A stretch of DNA of 24,736 nt from assembly GCA_004376105.1 (NCBI GenBank), contig SOKA01000006.1, forward strand, positions 1 to 24,736. Reading direction: 5' to 3'. Made by a program: the position numbers and the translations under genes. This document shows, in pieces, positions 1 to 8,022 of this stretch (the first letter of the stretch is position 1; the number at the start of each line of letters is the position of its first letter). This DNA is from Dehalococcoidia bacterium. GTDB taxonomy: Bacteria > Chloroflexota > Dehalococcoidia > Dehalococcoidales > E44-bin46. The notes beneath the pieces were generated by a model, which was given only the letters and a program-made list of their open reading frames with translations, was not told where the DNA came from and did no database searches.

Positions 1-3000
1 AGTCGTTTGGGGTTTAGGCGGAGCTGGGTTAGCCCTACCTTTATGCCGTCTTTTAAGATTGGCTCAAGTTGCTGCTTATCAAACTGCATGCCCTGGAAGC
101 GTCTGATTACAATTTGCTTATCCTTAGTATCTATGGACTCAATCCCTGCTTTAGTCGCCAGAATTTTGATTCTGAGCGCGTACAGCAGGTTTCTGACCTC
201 GGGCGGCAGTGGGCCAAACCGGTCGCCGAATTCACGGGCTAAATCATCTATCAGTTCAGCTTTGTCTACCTTTACCAGGCGCTGGTAAAGGCTTAGCCTG
301 GTATTGATATTGGCCACATATTTCTCAGGTATATAGGCTCGCAGGGGGAGGTCTATAGTCGGTGGTGGCAGATGGGATGGCCTGGCTGCTTTCTCGGCAA
401 CACCAGCCCGTTTGGCTTTTTGCTCGTCTACTGTCTCTGCCAGCAATCGACAATAGAGATTAAAGCCAACGGCAGTTATATGCCCACTCTGTTTTACCCC
501 AAGCAGGGTTCCTGCCCCTCTAATCTCAAGGTCTTTTAGAGCAATGCCAAAGCCGGCGCCAAGCTCGGTGGCTTCAAATATAGTCCTTAAGCGTTTCTCA
601 GCCGTCAGGGTCAGGTGCTTCCCCTTCTCATAGAGAAAATAGGCATAGGCGAGATTGGCGCCACGACCTACCCTGCCTCGAAGTTGATATAGTTGGGTCA
701 GGCCAAACTTATCGGCTTGGTTGACAATCAGGGTATTAACATTGGGCATATCCAGTCCAGATTCAATAATAGTGGTGCAGACCAGGATGTCGCTTTTACC
801 CTGAGTGAAGTCGGCCATCACCCTCTCTAGCTCTGCCTCAGGCATCTGACCATGGGCGATGGCTATTTTAGCCTCAGGCACCAGAGACTGAAGCTTACCG
901 GCGACGAAGGCAATGCTTTGAACCCGATTGTGGACAAAGAAGACCTGACCATTTCGTTCTAGTTCTCTAAGTATGGCTTCTCTGATAAGCCGGTCATCAT
1001 ATTGGGCAACATAGGTTTTGATAGGTAAGCGGTCTTCGGGGGGAGTCTCCATAGTGCTCATATCTCTCACCCCCACCAGGGACATATGGAGGGTGCGGGG
1101 AATAGGGGTAGCGCTAAGAGTAAGAACATCTACCTCCTGCCTCATCTGCTTAAGGTGTTCCTTATGGGCTACGCCAAAGCGTTGCTCTTCATCAATGATT
1201 AGTAGCCCCACATCTTTGAAGACTACATCCTTTTGCAGTAGCCGATGAGTGCCAATGCAGATGTCTACGCTGCCGTTAACCAGTCCGTCAAGGATAGCCT
1301 GCTGCTCTTTTGGTGTCCTGAATCGGCTTAATACCTCGATTCTTATCGGGAAAGCACCCAGCCTTTGGCTGAAGGTGGAAAAGTGTTGCTCAGCTAGCAC
1401 AGTAGTGGGCACCAGCACTGCCACCTGCTTACCGTCCATCATTGCCTTGAAGGTAGCTCGAATAGCTACCTCAGTCTTACCGTAGCCCACATCTCCGCAG
1501 GCCAGCCTATCCATGGGCTTGGCCTTTTCCATATCCCCTTTTACTTGTTGCTGAGCCTTAATCTGGTCAGGGGTCTCAACATAGGGAAAAGAAGCCTCAA
1601 GCTCTTGTTGCCATACTGTATCGGGAGAAAAGGCAAAGCCGGGCACAACTTCTCGGGCAGCATAAAGAGCTAATAGCTCTTGAGCAATGCTTTCTACCGC
1701 CTCCTTGGCTCTTTGCTTGGTTCGTGTCCATTGCTGAGTGCCCAGTCGGCTCAACACTGGCGGCTGTTCACCAGCTCCTATGTAGCGGTTGACGCGGTCT
1801 ATCTGGTCGGTAGGCACATAAAGCTTATCACCGGCAGCATATTGTAAGACCAAATATTCCTTTTCGGTGTTATCGGTGCTCATTGTAGTAACGCCAGCAA
1901 ACTTAGCAATGCCATGCTCAATATGCACCACATAGTCGCCTGGAATTAGCTCAATAAGGAATTTTTGATGTGGCACTGGGCGTTTCTTCATCAACCGCCG
2001 TTGTTTGATAAAACCGAAGATTTCACCATCGGTAAACAGGTGGGTATCATTATTCATAACCCAGCCCTCAGCCAGTGAACCCTGGATTAGGCTTAGTGAG
2101 CCGGGTGGGGGCATTTGTTTGATTTCAGTAAGGGGTGGGGCAATAATATCTTCTTCGTCAAGTAGCTCTGATACCCTGGCTGCCTGATGGCTGATGAGGA
2201 TAAGCCTGTGTTTTTGGTTTAGGAGTTGTTTAGCCTTTTTGATAAACACAGGTAGTTGTCCTGCATAGCTGGAGGTGGGGGTGAAGTTTAACCTATAGTG
2301 TTGTTCCTCGGCAGTAATATCCCAGGCGGTGAGTGTCAGGCATTGCTTTCTTTTCATTCCTAGCTCTAGCTCTTTCCAGGTGAAATATGGTCTAGGGAAA
2401 TTAGGTGGCAGCTCTCCTTGCTCTAACTTCTCGGTGCGCAACTCGTTGGCTTTAGCCTCTAGGTCTTCTATGGCTAATTTGAGGTTTAGAGGTTCATCAA
2501 GTATTAGAAGGGCGTCCCGGGATAGATAGCTCAGAATGCTGTCTTGGTTAAACAGCGGGGCATAAAACTGTATGTTGCCGGGTCTCTGTTTATTGAGCAG
2601 CATAGCTAGTTCCTGCTTAAACTGCTGGCTCGCCTCAATGCTGCAGCCAGATAGGTTGATACTGTTGATGACTGGCTCTAGCTCCAGTTTGTTGCTTAAT
2701 AGGGGGGTTAGCAGCTCTGTGGCTGGACCAATAGCTATTGATGACACTATAGTTTGTGAGCGCTGATTTGCCGGGTCAAAGAGGCGAATGCTATCTACAG
2801 TGTTACCATAGAACTCAAGTCTGGCCGGCAGGTCGCTGGAGGGCGGATAGATATCAATGATGCCCCCCCGATGGCTTATAGTGCCCGGCACCTCTACAAT
2901 GTTTTCTATTCTATAGCCCATAGCTTCCCATTGACTCAGCAGCTTAAGTGGCTCAATATCCATTCCCACCTTTATTGTGTGGCGGGCGAAAGTAAAATCC

Positions 3001-3419
3001 CTATGGGGGGTTGTTTTTTGCATAAAGGCTGGGGCAGAGGCAACAACTAAGGGAGTATCTGTAGTCGGCTCTATGTTAGCTAAAGCAGAGAGGACTTGGA
3101 GCCTTTCCAGCTCAGTAGAGGTATCTGAGGCAACCCGTTGATAGGGCAGGGTATCAGGCTCAGGGAAAAGCTTTATCTGATTGGAATTGCACCAGGTTAA
3201 AAGTTGTTCATAAAGCTTTTTACAATTTTCTGGTTGTGCGGTAACTACCAATATAGGTCTTTTTAGGCTGTGGTATAGACCAGCTATGAGATAGGGCTTG
3301 GCGGCATCAAGCACTACTACTCTGGTGTTGCCATTTGGTTGCTGTAGCTTGGCTACAAGATGGCGATAGGTGGGCATCTCCTCAATGAGACGTAATAGTT
3401 GAGTCAGGTCTAACTGCAT
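1..3419 (-). CDS. mfd: Transcription-repair coupling factor Mfd (partial, 3' end cut)
   Basis: Mfd removes RNA polymerase stalled at DNA lesions and recruits UvrA for strand-specific excision repair. The frame opens with ATG at 3417-3419 and stays open for 1139 codons to the window edge. The family is about 1150 residues, so only the C-terminal tail is missing. Visible order: UvrB-like N-terminal module (about residues 1-340), RNA-polymerase-interacting CarD-like domain around residue 490 (GDYVVHIEHGIAKF), and RecG-like helicase motor. The motor carries Walker A GDVGYGKTE near residue 640 (about 1470-1498), Walker B DEEQRFGV near residue 743 (about 1171-1196), and the translocation motif QLRGRVGR near residue 900. 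The C-terminal TRCF domain follows. The gene is divergent from proB, with about 150 bp between the two starts that holds a promoter for each. A bulged hairpin in the mfd leader (CTAG and CCG/CGG arms, about 3441-3465) has unknown meaning. Identification is essentially certain from the motifs and colinearity. Confidence 0.97.
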   Translation of the reverse strand, partial: MQLDLTQLLRLIEEMPTYRHLVAKLQQPNGNTRVVVLDAAKPYLIAGLYHSLKRPILVVTAQPENCKKLYEQLLTWCNSNQIKLFPEPDTLPYQRVASDTSTELERLQVLSALANIEPTTDTPLVVASAPAFMQKTTPHRDFTFARHTIKVGMDIEPLKLLSQWEAMGYRIENIVEVPGTISHRGGIIDIYPPSSDLPARLEFYGNTVDSIRLFDPANQRSQTIVSSIAIGPATELLTPLLSNKLELEPVINSINLSGCSIEASQQFKQELAMLLNKQRPGNIQFYAPLFNQDSILSYLSRDALLILDEPLNLKLAIEDLEAKANELRTEKLEQGELPPNFPRPYFTWKELELGMKRKQCLTLTAWDITAEEQHYRLNFTPTSSYAGQLPVFIKKAKQLLNQKHRLILISHQAARVSELLDEEDIIAPPLTEIKQMPPPGSLSLIQGSLAEGWVMNNDTHLFTDGEIFGFIKQRRLMKKRPVPHQKFLIELIPGDYVVHIEHGIAKFAGVTTMSTDNTEKEYLVLQYAAGDKLYVPTDQIDRVNRYIGAGEQPPVLSRLGTQQWTRTKQRAKEAVESIAQELLALYAAREVVPGFAFSPDTVWQQELEASFPYVETPDQIKAQQQVKGDMEKAKPMDRLACGDVGYGKTEVAIRATFKAMMDGKQVAVLVPTTVLAEQHFSTFSQRLGAFPIRIEVLSRFRTPKEQQAILDGLVNGSVDICIGTHRLLQKDVVFKDVGLLIIDEEQRFGVAHKEHLKQMRQEVDVLTLSATPIPRTLHMSLVGVRDMSTMETPPEDRLPIKTYVAQYDDRLIREAILRELERNGQVFFVHNRVQSIAFVAGKLQSLVPEAKIAIAHGQMPEAELERVMADFTQGKSDILVCTTIIESGLDMPNVNTLIVNQADKFGLTQLYQLRGRVGRGANLAYAYFLYEKGKHLTLTAEKRLRTIFEATELGAGFGIALKDLEIRGAGTLLGVKQSGHITAVGFNLYCRLLAETVDEQKAKRAGVAEKAARPSHLPPPTIDLPLRAYIPEKYVANINTRLSLYQRLVKVDKAELIDDLAREFGDRFGPLPPEVRNLLYALRIKILATKAGIESIDTKDKQIVIRRFQGMQFDKQQLEPILKDGIKVGLTQLRLNPKR

Positions 3420-3472
3420 TTTCTTCCCCAAACGCCTTTAGGACTAGCCGAAACGGTCTAGCCCTGTGACAA

Positions 3473-3501
3473 ATTGTAGCACAAGACAGAATACTAGGGA
3501 A
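3473..3501 (-). promoter_or_regulatory. Putative mfd promoter (extended -10)
   Basis: On the minus strand TACAAT (3473-3478) is preceded by TGC, an extended -10. A weak TTCCCT lies 17 bp upstream (3496-3501). Transcription would start about 45 bp before the mfd ATG. This rests on sequence matches only. Confidence 0.4.
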
Positions 3502-3514
3502 GTTATAGACTTTC

Positions 3515-3543
3515 TTGCCCAGTTAGCCTTGGCTTGCTATAAT
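3515..3543 (+). promoter_or_regulatory. Putative proB promoter
   Basis: TTGCCC (3515-3520), a 17-bp spacer, then a perfect TATAAT (3538-3543) preceded by TGC, which makes it an extended -10. The expected start is near 3550, leaving only about 20 nt of leader before the proB ATG and no strong Shine-Dalgarno sequence. It would drive proB, the 88-aa gene and possibly proA. Confidence 0.65.
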
Positions 3544-3571
3544 GAAGCAAATTTAATGAAGTTTTATGTAA

Positions 3572-4702
3572 ATGGATAAAGCTAGTAGTTTGGCCTATCA
3601 TCGAATAGTGGCTAAGTTTGGCACCAGTCTGCTTACTGGTGGTAGTGACCGTTTGAATCAAGAGATAATGTCAAGCCTGGTTACCCAGGTGGCGCAACTT
3701 CATAAGCAGGGTCTGGAACTCATAGTCGTTTCTTCAGGAGCAATAGCCTCGGGGAGGTATAAGCTGGGGTTGACCAAGGAGATTAGGGGTATCCCCTTTA
3801 AGCAGGTGCTGGCTTCAGTGGGACAAAATCGCCTGATGTATGCTTATGAACAACTGTTTAGCCAGTATGGTATTACTGTGGCTCAGGCTTTACTTACCAA
3901 GGCTGACCTTTCTGACCGTGCTGGTTATCTGAATGCCCGCAATACCCTTCTGGCTCTGCTTGAGCTAAGGGTATTATGCATTGTCAATGAAAATGATGTG
4001 GTGGCGGTGGACGAGATTCAGGAGGCTAAATTTGGTGATAATGATAATCTATCAGCTATGGTAGCTAATCTGGTTGATGCTGACCTATTGTTAATTCTTA
4101 GTGATATTGCTGGACTATATACTGCTGACCCGCACCGCAATCCTGATGCTCGTCTTATTCCACAGGTGGACAGAATAGATTCAGAGATTGAGCGCCTAGC
4201 GGCTGGTACCCCCAGCAACCTTGGCATTGGAGGCATGGTTACCAAGATAGAGGCAGCCAGGCTGGCTACTGCCTCTGGGGTAACGGTAGTCATAGCTGAT
4301 GGCAGGGAGCCTGATATTATTTTGCGACTGGCTACCGGTGAGGCTGTAGGCACTCGTTTCCTACCAGCTACCAGTAAGCTTGAGAGTCGTAAGCGCTGGA
4401 TGCTCAGCGGTCTTTCCACCAAGGGTAAGCTAATAGTAGATTCGGGGGCAGCCCTGGCTTTAAAGAAACAGAAGCGTAGCCTGCTGGCAGCCGGCGTCAG
4501 ACAGATTGAGGGTGAGTTTCAGCGTGGTGATATAGTCAATATCTATAACCCTGAGGGGTCTTGCCTGGGCTGTGGCATAACCAACTATAGCTCGGCTGAT
4601 ATTAATGTTATTAAAGGGGCACACTCCAGAAAAATTGCCACCCTGCTTGGCTACGACTACGGCTCTGAGGTCGTGCATAGGAATAACTTGGTGGTGCTTT
4701 AG
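3572..4702 (+). CDS. proB: Glutamate 5-kinase (ProB)
   Basis: ProB phosphorylates L-glutamate with ATP to gamma-glutamyl phosphate, the first and feedback-controlled step of proline synthesis in the cytoplasm. The 376-residue length matches the two-domain form. An amino-acid kinase domain covers about residues 10-255 (KFGTSLL at 15-21, then VVSSGAIASG, and GDNDNLSAMVA in the substrate/ATP region). A C-terminal PUA domain starts near residue 280 (GKLIVDSGAALALKK). The start is ATG at 3572, about 29 bp after the -10 box, with only weak ribosome-binding sequence, so translation may rely on a near-leaderless message. proA lies 424 bp downstream, separated by an 88-aa orphan gene and a hairpin repeat. 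The last codons (Asn-Asn-Leu-Val-Val-Leu-stop) recur at 4991-5011 beyond the orphan gene, which is unusual and is described as a finding. Confidence 0.96.
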   Translation: MDKASSLAYHRIVAKFGTSLLTGGSDRLNQEIMSSLVTQVAQLHKQGLELIVVSSGAIASGRYKLGLTKEIRGIPFKQVLASVGQNRLMYAYEQLFSQYGITVAQALLTKADLSDRAGYLNARNTLLALLELRVLCIVNENDVVAVDEIQEAKFGDNDNLSAMVANLVDADLLLILSDIAGLYTADPHRNPDARLIPQVDRIDSEIERLAAGTPSNLGIGGMVTKIEAARLATASGVTVVIADGREPDIILRLATGEAVGTRFLPATSKLESRKRWMLSGLSTKGKLIVDSGAALALKKQKRSLLAAGVRQIEGEFQRGDIVNIYNPEGSCLGCGITNYSSADINVIKGAHSRKIATLLGYDYGSEVVHRNNLVVL

Positions 4703-5018
4703 AGGAGGTTTGAAATGGCTGCAGGCAAACTCTGTAAGTTTGGTAGTGGAGAGTTTATCGCCAGTATTAATTACCGCTTCTACGGTGAATCAGAAGCAAA
4801 CTGGTGGGGAGAACTGGTGCTTACGGAATATAAGCGTCTTAGTGATAGTGAGCGGTATGTGATTGAGTTAGAGGATGGGCGGAGAGGTAGTTGTTCCCTT
4901 AGAAAGAGGGTTAACCGGGCAGTCAGCGGGGTTCCTCCACTTTACCACTACTATTTTAGGGGGCGTGGGCAGCTTAAATAAAGGCGCTGAAATAACTTGG
5001 TGGTATTATAGGTTTGAA
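4682..5018 (+). repeat. Direct repeat of the proB 3' end flanking the 88-aa gene
   Basis: Copy A is 4682-4714 and copy B is 4991-5018. Both begin with the same 14 bases (AATAACTTGGTGGT), both encode NNLVVL-stop, and both continue with GTTTGAA. They differ at two adjacent codons only by synonymous changes (GTG CTT against GTA TTA). Copy A also has extra bases (AGGAG) between the stop codon and GTTTGAA, which form the Shine-Dalgarno sequence of the enclosed gene. The enclosed segment is the whole 88-aa reading frame. Confidence 0.7.
4715..4981 (+). CDS. 88-aa protein of unknown function
   Basis: I do not recognise a named domain. The 88-residue product is soluble-looking and rich in aromatic and charged residues. 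Its features are a central NWWGELVLTEY segment, an acidic stretch (YVIELEDGRRG) and a basic C-terminus (FRGRGQLK). It has no membrane segment and no Cys pair. A textbook AGGAGG (4703-4708) lies 6 bp before the ATG at 4715, and the gap from the proB stop is 12 bp, so it is probably translated from the proB transcript. Two other frames overlap it but lack such a ribosome-binding site. It sits between proB and proA, where no extra gene is expected, and is bracketed by copies of the proB 3' end. That suggests it arrived as a small cassette. A role in proline synthesis is not implied by this position. Confidence 0.7.
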   Translation: MAAGKLCKFGSGEFIASINYRFYGESEANWWGELVLTEYKRLSDSERYVIELEDGRRGSCSLRKRVNRAVSGVPPLYHYYFRGRGQLK

Positions 5019-5020
5019 GG

Positions 5021-5100
5021 GGAGTTAAAGAGGGGCGAAGCCCCTCTCAAAGATACTTCCCCTTCCCCTTATCAAGGGGAAGGGGATATAGGGGATAGGG
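5021..5100 (+). repeat. GC-rich double-hairpin repeat, copy 1
   Basis: Two adjacent perfect inverted repeats. AGAGGGGC (5029-5036) pairs with GCCCCTCT (5040-5047) around a GAA loop. A 13-bp stem (5058-5070 with 5074-5086) has a 3-nt loop. The same two-part architecture recurs in inverted order near 7268-7329. It lies in the proB-proA intergenic region and ends about 25 bp before the proA start. It could fold in the transcript and reduce read-through into proA, but no U-tract follows, so it does not look like a classic terminator. Confidence 0.7.
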
Positions 5101-5126
5101 TTACCATATAAAAAGGAGTAAAAGAC

Positions 5127-6401
5127 ATGAAATCAGCTATTGAGGAACTGGAGGGGAAGGCGAGGGCGGCTAAAGCGGCATCTCGGCGGATGGCTTACCT
5201 TTCGGCTGAGGTCAAGAATAAGGCTTTACATAATATTTCAGATGACTTGCTAGCCAAAAAGGATGAGATACTGGCAGCCAACCAGCTTGACTACCATGAG
5301 TCTCATGTCTCAGGTATGAGTCCTGCCATGCTCGATAGACTTATGCTATCCCCTGAACGCCTTGAGGCTATAGCCCAGGATGTGCTGGCAGTAGCCGCTC
5401 TTCCCGACCCGGTGGGTGAGGTATTTGATATGCGCACCTTGCCTAATGGCTTACAGATAGGTAGGAAGCGGGTGCCTCTGGGGGTAATTGGCGCCATCTA
5501 TGAGAGCCGACCCAATGTTACTATAGACATCTCTGCCCTTTGCCTGAAATCGGGTAATGCTATTATCCTCAGGGGTGGTAAGGAGGCAATTCACTCCAAT
5601 AGTGCCTTAGCCGGGGTGGTTCAAGAGGCGGCAACAAGGGCTGGAGTTCCTGATGGAGCTGTGCAGTTTGTTGAGAATACTGACCGAGCCTTGGTTAATC
5701 ACCTGCTTAAAATGGGCGATATTATTGCCCTGCTTATTCCCCGGGGTGGAGCCGGGCTGATAAAATTTGTTACCGAAAATGCTACTATGCCTGTGGTTAG
5801 CGGTGGGGTTGGTGTTTGCCATACTTATGTAGATAGGAGCGCTGATGTGGCTAAAGCAGTGGCTATAGCCGTTAATGCTAAGGTGCAGCGACCCACCGTT
5901 TGCAATGCTTTGGATACCCTGCTGGTTCATGTTGATGTTGCTGAGCGCTATTTGCCTTTGGTAGCGGCTGAGTGGGCGAAGGCCGGGGTAGAGATGCACT
6001 GTGATGAGCGGGCTTTGTCTATTCTTAAGTCATATCCTTCTCTGAAGCTGGTCGCAGCTACGGACAAGGATTGGGGCAAGGAGTTTCTATCGCTGGTGGC
6101 AGCTATAAAAGTGGTGAATTCTCTGGATGAGGCACTGGAGCATATTGAGGGCTATGGCTCAGGGCATTCTGAGGCTATTCTAACTGAGGAGTATCAGGCA
6201 GCAATGCGTTTCCTTAATGAGGTGGATGCTGCTTGTGTCTATGTTAATGCCAGCACCCGGTTCACCGATGGTGGTCAGTTTGGTCTGGGGGCTGAAGTTG
6301 GTATTAGCACTCAGAAATTTCATGCCCGAGGTCCATTAGGGGTAAAGGAGCTAACTAGTTATAAGTGGATTATCTTCGGCAGTGGGCAGGTGCGTCCTTA
6401 A
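5127..6401 (+). CDS. proA: Gamma-glutamyl phosphate reductase (ProA)
   Basis: ProA reduces gamma-glutamyl phosphate with NADPH to glutamate-5-semialdehyde, the second step of proline synthesis. The 424-residue product has the normal length and the aldehyde-dehydrogenase-like fold of the family. Seen here: the N-terminal NADP domain with GAIYESRPNVT, the NAIILRGGKEA segment, the catalytic cysteine at residue 259 in QRPTVCNALDT, and the C-terminal GSGHSEAI and FTDGGQFGLGAEVGIST motifs. The start is ATG at 5127, with AGGAG about 9 bp upstream. It is separated from proB by the orphan gene and hairpin repeat, so it may be partly uncoupled from proB transcription. Its stop lies 4 bp from the convergent rph stop, with no terminator between. 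Confidence 0.97.
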   Translation: MKSAIEELEGKARAAKAASRRMAYLSAEVKNKALHNISDDLLAKKDEILAANQLDYHESHVSGMSPAMLDRLMLSPERLEAIAQDVLAVAALPDPVGEVFDMRTLPNGLQIGRKRVPLGVIGAIYESRPNVTIDISALCLKSGNAIILRGGKEAIHSNSALAGVVQEAATRAGVPDGAVQFVENTDRALVNHLLKMGDIIALLIPRGGAGLIKFVTENATMPVVSGGVGVCHTYVDRSADVAKAVAIAVNAKVQRPTVCNALDTLLVHVDVAERYLPLVAAEWAKAGVEMHCDERALSILKSYPSLKLVAATDKDWGKEFLSLVAAIKVVNSLDEALEHIEGYGSGHSEAILTEEYQAAMRFLNEVDAACVYVNASTRFTDGGQFGLGAEVGISTQKFHARGPLGVKELTSYKWIIFGSGQVRP

Positions 6402-6405
6402 ACGC

Positions 6406-7137
6406 TTATCCTGTCCTTACTGCCTCTAGGGTAGCTTGTTGGACTTCAAATAGTTGCTTGATGCCCTTTTCAGCCAGGGAGAGTAAGGAATCAATAGTCT
6501 CCTTGGTGAAGGGCTTGCTTTCAGCCGTACCTTGAATTTCAACAAATTCACCCTTACTGGTCATTACCACATTGAAGTCAACTTCAGCATTGCAGTCTTC
6601 ATCGTAGCACAGGTCTAGCATCATATAGCTGTGCACGATGCCGACGCTGGTGGCAGCCACTGCAGTCTTCAGAGGTATAGATGATATTATCCCTATACTT
6701 GCCAGGCTTTGTAATGCTTGATATAAGGCTACATAGGAACCTGTAATGGCAGCAGTTCTGGTACCGCCATCGGCTTGAATCACATCACAATCTATAATTA
6801 GGGTTCTTTCTCCTAGTGCAGTGAGATCGGTTATGGCTCGTAGCGAGCGCCCAATGAGGCGCTGTATTTCCTGGTTTCTACCAGCCACCCTACCCAATGA
6901 TGAATCACGTGGGGTGCGGGTGGCAGTGGAGCGAGGTAGCATGGCATATTCAGCGGTAATCCAGCCACTACCCCCACCTTTAAGGAAGGCCGGCACCCTT
7001 TCATTAACACTTACCGAGCACAGCACCCTGGTCTTCCCCAATTCTATCAGCGCTGAGCCTTCAGCAAAACTCTGGAAGCCGGGGGTTATTTTTACCGCTC
7101 TTAGCTCATCCCAGGCACGACCGTCAGCCCTTTTCAC
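6406..7137 (-). CDS. rph: Ribonuclease PH
   Basis: RNase PH is a phosphorolytic 3'-5' exoribonuclease that trims tRNA 3' trailers using inorganic phosphate. The product is about 243 residues, the usual size. It carries the N-terminal RADGRAWDELR signature, GKTRVLCSVSV, the STATRTPRDSS loop, GRNQEIQRLIGRSLRA (phosphate-binding region), and DCDVIQADGGTRTAAITG. I place the start at GTG (7135-7137), because an AGGAG in minus-strand sense lies 5 bp upstream. The preceding TTG (7138-7140) is in frame but too close to that site. The gene is convergent with proA and followed by none in its own direction. A good promoter lies at 7171-7200. Confidence 0.96.
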   Translation of the reverse strand: MKRADGRAWDELRAVKITPGFQSFAEGSALIELGKTRVLCSVSVNERVPAFLKGGGSGWITAEYAMLPRSTATRTPRDSSLGRVAGRNQEIQRLIGRSLRAITDLTALGERTLIIDCDVIQADGGTRTAAITGSYVALYQALQSLASIGIISSIPLKTAVAATSVGIVHSYMMLDLCYDEDCNAEVDFNVVMTSKGEFVEIQGTAESKPFTKETIDSLLSLAEKGIKQLFEVQQATLEAVRTG

Positions 7138-7170
7138 CAAATCTCCTATCTAGTCTTTTATATACGTCAG

Positions 7171-7200
7171 AGTATAGCACTGACAAGCAAATGTTTACAA
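7171..7200 (-). promoter_or_regulatory. Putative rph promoter
   Basis: On the minus strand TTGTAA (7195-7200), an 18-bp spacer, then TATACT (7171-7176) preceded by TGC (extended -10). GTCAG and CTGAC half-sites 9 bp apart (about 7167-7185) straddle the -10 box and could be an operator, but the arms are short. Confidence 0.5.
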
Positions 7201-7229
7201 TTAAGTCCACTTTGAAATTTAATCTACCT

Positions 7230-7335
7230 CACCCCCTTTACCCCCTTAGGAACTCTAGCGGGGTTTATCCCCCTCTCCTTCAACTTCAAAGGAGGGGGAA
7301 GATAACAGAAGAGGGGCGAAGCCCCTCTTAAACAC
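7230..7335 (+). repeat. GC-rich double-hairpin repeat, copy 2 (inverted relative to copy 1)
   Basis: It holds a C-rich arm (TCCCCCTCTCCTT, 7268-7280) opposite AAGGAGGGGGA (7289-7299). This is followed by AAGAGGGGC (7309-7317), a GAA loop, and GCCCCTCTT (7321-7329). Order and spacing match the reverse complement of copy 1 near 5021-5100, including the runs of C upstream (7232-7247). The two copies therefore face each other across proA and rph. It lies in the rph-cinA intergenic gap, downstream of rph's promoter region. Confidence 0.65.
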
Positions 7336-7352
7336 CCATTTTATTATCTGGC

Positions 7353-7844
7353 CTATTTTAGGCTTATCAGGTATTCTTTTAACCAGCCTAAGGCTGTCTT
7401 GGCAGCGTCTAGCTTGTTTTGCTCTCGGTTTCCCTGGAAGTTATGTTTCTGACTGAAGGTTCCAGCTTTATGGGATAATCCAATGTAGAATAGCCCCAGT
7501 GGTTTTCCCGGCGTAGCACCACTAGGCCCGGCAATGCCGGTATCAGCTAAACATATATCGGCGGCTAATATTTTTCTGCCGCCCTGTGCCATCTCCTCAG
7601 CCACCTGATAGCTAACAGCACCGTATTTGTTGATGGTATCCTCTTTCACCCCAACTACTTTAACCTTAACCTCATCGCTATAAGCAGTAATCGACCCCTT
7701 ATAGTAGTCTGAGCTACCGGGGACATTGGTTATCAGGTGGGATATTAGCCCTCCAGTGGCTGATTCAACCGCTCCCAGGGTTAGCCCTTTCTGGCGAAGT
7801 AAATTTCCCACCTCTTGCTCTAGGCTGGTCATGGCTTTAGACAA
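7353..7844 (-). CDS. pncC: CinA C-terminal-type nicotinamide-nucleotide amidase (PncC-like)
   Basis: Proteins of this family deamidate nicotinamide mononucleotide to nicotinate mononucleotide in NAD salvage. The 163-residue product is a single CinA_C domain without the N-terminal MoaB-like half of full CinA. Family motifs seen: ESATGGLISHLIT near the N-terminus (usually ESCTGG, here with Ala for Cys), VPGSSDYYKGSITAYSDEVK carrying the conserved Ser and Tyr/Lys residues, YGAVS, DTGIAGPSGATPGKPLG, and FQGNREQ. The start is uncertain. TTG at 7844 overlaps a GGAAGGA sequence, while ATG at 7832 lies 13 bp from it. It is transcribed alone, divergently from the 68-aa membrane gene. A TATACT box on the minus strand near 7892-7897 may be its -10, without a clear -35. 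Confidence 0.92.
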   Translation of the reverse strand: MSKAMTSLEQEVGNLLRQKGLTLGAVESATGGLISHLITNVPGSSDYYKGSITAYSDEVKVKVVGVKEDTINKYGAVSYQVAEEMAQGGRKILAADICLADTGIAGPSGATPGKPLGLFYIGLSHKAGTFSQKHNFQGNREQNKLDAAKTALGWLKEYLISLK

Positions 7845-8022
7845 ATCCTTCCACGCTCAAAGGAATATGCCATTTTTGTTTTCAGGGTAAAAGTATAGAC
7901 TATTTGCCAACTTCGTGTTATTATTCCACCTGTGGTCAGATTATATAGGAACTACGGGATAAAATAAAGCTAAAGTATGTCTCAAACTGCTTAGTTAATA
8001 AATAACAAGGAGGTTTATATCA

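Noticed and set aside
4018..4422. 134-codon minus-strand open frame
   Set aside because: Antisense to proB, where all ProB motifs are present; composition is shadow-like.
5029..5086. Paired hairpins before proA as a rho-independent terminator
   Set aside because: No run of T follows either stem and the same unit recurs in inverted order elsewhere, so a repeat is the better explanation.
5607..5999. 130-codon minus-strand open frame
   Set aside because: Antisense to the proA catalytic region, no motif or ribosome-binding site.
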